Assembly: GCA_039029455.1 (NCBI GenBank) | Contig: JBCCGE010000129.1 | Coordinates: forward strand, 1-7,524 | Length of the DNA: 7,524 nt | From: JBCCGE01 sp039029455 | GTDB taxonomy: Bacteria; Pseudomonadota; Gammaproteobacteria; Arenicellales; Poriferihabitantaceae | Reading direction: 5' to 3' | Shown: piece after piece, positions 6,334 to 7,524 of the stretch | How the letters are laid out: every line of letters starts with the position of its first letter | Numbering within the stretch: position 1 is the first letter of the stretch | The notes under the pieces: generated by a model | Told to the model about the DNA's origin: nothing | The model's input: only the letters and a program-made list of their open reading frames with translations | Databases searched by the model: none | Position numbers and translations under genes: made by a program

Positions 6334-6934
6334 AAACGCCCGCGGGGTTGTCGACGTCGTGACCCATTTCTTTCAGGTCCTGGTATCGATCTCCAATGCG
6401 ATGATGCGGATTACCCCCGACAGAAGCGCCGAGTGCCATAATGATTTCGTCAGGGGCCGGCGCATCGGGAACACTTAGGTGAATGGTCTGGTAGTGTGAT
6501 CGTCTGCCAGCGTCGTGCTTGTCCATAAGTGGAATCATCAGCGGTGTGCCTGCGGCTCCCCGCGTGTTGGTAAACGCCAGATAGGTTTTCGCATTGACCG
6601 CATTGCGGTATTGATTGCCAAACCAGAGCGTGTGGGTGAGCGCCTGTGCGTGCTGAAGGTATCCGCCCATTCCAACGACAGAGGCCTTGCCATACCCCTC
6701 AATCTCATCGCCGGTTACGTCCAGAATCATTTCTGTCAAAAGTTGGCCCAACTCCGGCCCACAGGCCTGAATTTCGGGTCGCAGATTTTCAACGAATCCT
6801 TCGCCAAACCATGGGTTTCGAATAATCGCCAGGGCCGCGATCAGTTTGCTCGGTATTTCAAGCGCTCTGCCTTCATCGATTCGCACGCTTTCGACATGCA
6901 GCAGTGTTCTTCTGATTTCTGAATTCATAGACAT
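6332..6934 (-). CDS. AA_synth-family (amino acid synthesis domain) protein
   Basis: This 200-residue protein matches what I recall of Pfam family AA_synth (PF06684), small cytoplasmic proteins of about 190-200 residues. The N-terminus EIRRTLLHVESV, the conserved segment IRNPWFGEGFVENL, GYGKASVVGMGG, GAAGTPLMIPL with MDKHDAGRRSHYQT, and the C-terminal VPDAPAPDEIIMALGAS are all typical. The biochemical role of the family is not established; the name is historical. The start is placed at ATG 6934 (MSMNSEIRR), with ATG 6928 as an equal alternative. An in-frame extension to 7063 would overlap the monooxygenase gene and adds unrelated, Cys/Ser/Arg-rich sequence, so it is rejected. No clear Shine-Dalgarno precedes the start, and the 25-bp gap after the monooxygenase stop is A/T-rich. 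The protein sits between a luciferase-like monooxygenase and a ThDP enzyme, which suggests a part in the same catabolic pathway. The family call is confident; the function is unknown. Confidence 0.82.
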   Translation of the reverse strand: MSMNSEIRRTLLHVESVRIDEGRALEIPSKLIAALAIIRNPWFGEGFVENLRPEIQACGPELGQLLTEMILDVTGDEIEGYGKASVVGMGGYLQHAQALTHTLWFGNQYRNAVNAKTYLAFTNTRGAAGTPLMIPLMDKHDAGRRSHYQTIHLSVPDAPAPDEIIMALGASVGGNPHHRIGDRYQDLKEMGHDVDNPAGV

Positions 6935-6959
6935 TTTTAGAAAATTTAGCGAAATTTGT

Positions 6960-7524
6960 TTACGCCGCAAACGCCGGCATGACCTCATCAATGAACAATC
7001 GCATTGATCGCTTTTGCTCTTCGAGCCCCAGCCCCATACTCGCGTAGTAGATGAACTCGTCAACGCCCAGCGCCTCGTAACGTTTCAGCTTTTCGATCAC
7101 AACATCCGGAGAACCAAACATCAAGTTTTCCTCAAGCATTTTAGGGTCGTACTGTTCTCGACCCTCCAGGGACTCCAGCGCAACCTGCTGTGGAAAACCG
7201 TTTTGAACCTCGCCGGTCTGACGGAAAAGATTTTCAAACTGGCCCAACACGCTTCGAATTGCATTCATTGCCGACTGACGGTCTTTTTCATTGTCGTAGA
7301 CGCAGGTGTGTCGCATCATGGCGAAGACCGGACTGTACCGGGCGTCCGCCTTTTCCATGGCCTCATCCAATTGTTGTTTGTACAGTTCCGCTTCCTCAAA
7401 CGGTCGGGTCAGCGGCCACGACATGATGTTGCATTCATTTTTGATCGCATAGTCAAAAGTGATTGGTGAACGCGCGGCAACCCAGATCGGTGGATGAGGG
7501 GTCTGCAATGGTTTTGGACACGAC
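6960..7524 (-). CDS. Luciferase-like monooxygenase, C-terminal part (runs off the right edge)
   Basis: About 187 C-terminal residues are visible, and the reading frame stays open to the window edge. The first apparent start, a TTG at 7508, is internal. The in-frame residues before it read CPKP, giving PKPLQTPHPPIWVAARSP, a family-typical segment from the middle of luciferase-superfamily (PF00296) flavin or F420 monooxygenases. Further marks are GSPDVVIEKLKRYEALGVDE and the closing EEQKRSMRLFIDEVMPAF. Such enzymes use FMNH2 or F420 to oxidise small substrates, including alkanesulfonates, aldehydes and ring amides. The N-terminal catalytic half is outside the window, so neither cofactor nor substrate can be read. 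The gene is upstream of the AA_synth and ThDP genes on the same strand with short gaps, and the operon promoter must lie beyond the right edge. Confidence 0.88.
   Translation of the reverse strand, partial: SCPKPLQTPHPPIWVAARSPITFDYAIKNECNIMSWPLTRPFEEAELYKQQLDEAMEKADARYSPVFAMMRHTCVYDNEKDRQSAMNAIRSVLGQFENLFRQTGEVQNGFPQQVALESLEGREQYDPKMLEENLMFGSPDVVIEKLKRYEALGVDEFIYYASMGLGLEEQKRSMRLFIDEVMPAFAA

Noticed and set aside
6935..7063. N-terminal extension of the AA_synth gene (start at 7063, 243 residues)
   Set aside because: It overlaps the well-supported 3' end of the monooxygenase gene in another frame, and the extra residues do not resemble the family, whose members begin near EIRR.
1..7524. CRISPR array, tRNA, rRNA, insertion sequence or attachment site
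   Set aside because: I saw no regularly spaced repeats, cloverleaf-like sequence, transposase motifs or terminal inverted repeats anywhere in the window.

Overview
The window looks like chromosomal DNA from a proteobacterium of intermediate GC content, most likely an uncultivated or environmental gammaproteobacterium. The clues are a Tat-exported protein with an 'RRKLLG ... KWASPVVDSVMLPAHA' leader and a WaaL/PglL-like inner-membrane ligase. A three-gene catabolic-style operon of a luciferase-like monooxygenase, an AA_synth-family protein and a sulfoacetaldehyde-acetyltransferase-like thiamine-diphosphate enzyme fits too. The taxonomic guess is inference; there is no rRNA or marker gene here.

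Layout: bases 1-192 hold no gene I can support. A strong hairpin terminator (193-223) closes a minus-strand gene (242-919) for a 225-residue Tat-signal protein of unknown function. A 195-bp divergent intergenic region (920-1114) separates it from a very large plus-strand gene (1115-4621, 1168 residues). That protein joins four modules: a polytopic membrane domain of the O-antigen ligase (Wzy_C) type, a TPR-like helical region, a seven-repeat PD40/TolB-like beta-propeller, and a C-terminal S9-type alpha/beta hydrolase with a complete Ser-Asp-His triad. Only 11 bp later it meets a convergent minus-strand operon. Reading right to left, this contains the C-terminal part of a luciferase-like monooxygenase (6960 to beyond the right edge), an AA_synth-family protein (6332-6934), and a ThDP enzyme closest to Xsc (4633-6321).

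How the genes may work together: the left half is a divergent pair of one exported protein and one giant membrane-anchored ligase/hydrolase fusion. This arrangement recalls WaaL/PglL-type O-oligosaccharyltransferases encoded beside a dedicated acceptor protein, with a peptidase- or esterase-like domain added. It is the most novel feature of the window. The right half is a separate metabolic operon whose monooxygenase, small AA_synth protein and C-C cleaving ThDP enzyme probably act in one degradation pathway. A sulfonated or otherwise oxidised small substrate is possible, but nothing in the window identifies it.
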